A stretch of DNA of 5,656 bases from positions 1 through 5,656 of the forward strand of contig JAQUUS010000119.1 of assembly GCA_028693775.1 (NCBI GenBank). Reading direction: 5' to 3'. This document shows, one piece after another, positions 5,379-5,656 of the stretch; the stretch's first letter is position 1; every line of letters starts with the position of its first letter. The position numbers and the translations under genes are program-made. The notes below the pieces were generated by a model. It made no database searches. It was not told the origin of the DNA and saw only the letters and a list, made by a program, of their open reading frames with translations. The DNA is from Alphaproteobacteria bacterium (GTDB lineage Bacteria; Pseudomonadota; Alphaproteobacteria; UBA9219).

Positions 5379-5405
5379 ATGTCCTGAGAAAAAGAGGAAA
5401 TTCCC

Positions 5406-5656
5406 ATGAGATTTGCAACCTGGAACGTAAATTCCGTGCGAGCGCGGCTAGAAAACGTGCTGTCATGGCTGACCGAAGCGAAGCCCGACGTCTTGCTGCT
5501 GCAAGAGATCAAATGCGAAGCGTCTGCCTTTCCCGAAATGGAATTCAAGATGGCCGGATACGGCGCGCGGATTTTGGGCCAAAAGAGCTACAACGGCGTT
5601 GCGATTCTGAGCCCGCATCCGATCGAAGACGTCCGCGAAGGCCTCCCGGGCGATAC
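5406..5656 (+). CDS. xthA: Exodeoxyribonuclease III, N-terminal 83 codons (cut by window edge)
   Basis: This is the start of a DNA-repair enzyme of the exonuclease III/AP endonuclease family (endonuclease/exonuclease/phosphatase fold). The enzyme cuts DNA 5' of abasic sites and removes 3' blocking groups during base-excision repair. The N-terminus reads MRFATWNVNSVRARLENVLSWL. Asn7 and Glu34 (in LLLQEIKCE, 30-38) sit at the same positions as the Asn7 and metal-binding Glu34 of E. coli exonuclease III. GQKSYNGVAILS (58-69) is the next family motif. The full family length is about 260-270 residues, so about two thirds, including the catalytic Asp/Asn and His motifs, lies beyond the right edge. 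The ATG at 5406 has a good Shine-Dalgarno, AGAGGA at 5393-5398, 7 bases upstream. The visible part is intact. Downstream neighbours are not visible. Confidence 0.97.
   Translation, partial: MRFATWNVNSVRARLENVLSWLTEAKPDVLLLQEIKCEASAFPEMEFKMAGYGARILGQKSYNGVAILSPHPIEDVREGLPGD

Noticed and set aside
4761..5387. A 208-codon plus-strand frame opposite the methyltransferase
   Set aside because: The minus strand carries clear SAM-binding motifs; the plus-strand frame is their antisense shadow.

Overview
The window looks like a chromosomal segment of an alphaproteobacterium. GC content is moderate to fairly high. IleS and the SLT-domain protein both resemble alphaproteobacterial versions, as judged from memory of the families rather than from a search. 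There are no tRNA or rRNA genes, no CRISPR array and no insertion sequence. Six protein genes fill almost all of the space.

Layout. Positions 1-2008 (minus) hold the first 669 codons of isoleucyl-tRNA synthetase (ileS), cut by the left edge of the window. Upstream of it, on the same strand, a gene of unknown function (2192-3073) encodes a charged, mostly helical 293-residue protein. A 263-bp divergent intergenic region follows. Next comes a plus-strand gene (3337-4314, TTG start) for a soluble lytic transglycosylase (SLT) domain protein without a signal peptide, then a small plus-strand gene (4419-4664) for an 81-residue Gly/Ala-rich protein with a GxxxGxxxG motif. Converging on it with a 3-bp gap is a minus-strand gene (4668-5339) for a membrane-anchored class I SAM-dependent methyltransferase. 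The window ends in the first 83 codons of exodeoxyribonuclease III (xthA, 5406 onward, plus).

The most informative signal is non-coding. A textbook sigma-54 (RpoN) promoter, TTGGCACG-N4-TTGCA with exact GG-N10-GC spacing, lies at 3285-3301, just upstream of the transglycosylase. It predicts a transcript start near 3312, a strong Shine-Dalgarno sequence at 3323-3329 and a TTG start at 3337. A perfect 9-5-9 inverted repeat (3371-3393) lies about 60-80 bp downstream of that transcript start, inside the 5' end of the gene. It could be a downstream activator site or an mRNA hairpin. In many alphaproteobacteria sigma-54 drives flagellar genes, so the enzyme may open peptidoglycan for flagellum or other envelope assembly. 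That role is inference.

ileS and xthA are ordinary housekeeping genes. The less described parts are the sigma-54-controlled cell-wall enzyme with its internal palindrome, the small glycine-zipper protein after it, the unknown 293-residue protein, and the two-helix methyltransferase whose layout recalls the FAM173/ATPSCKMT lysine methyltransferases.
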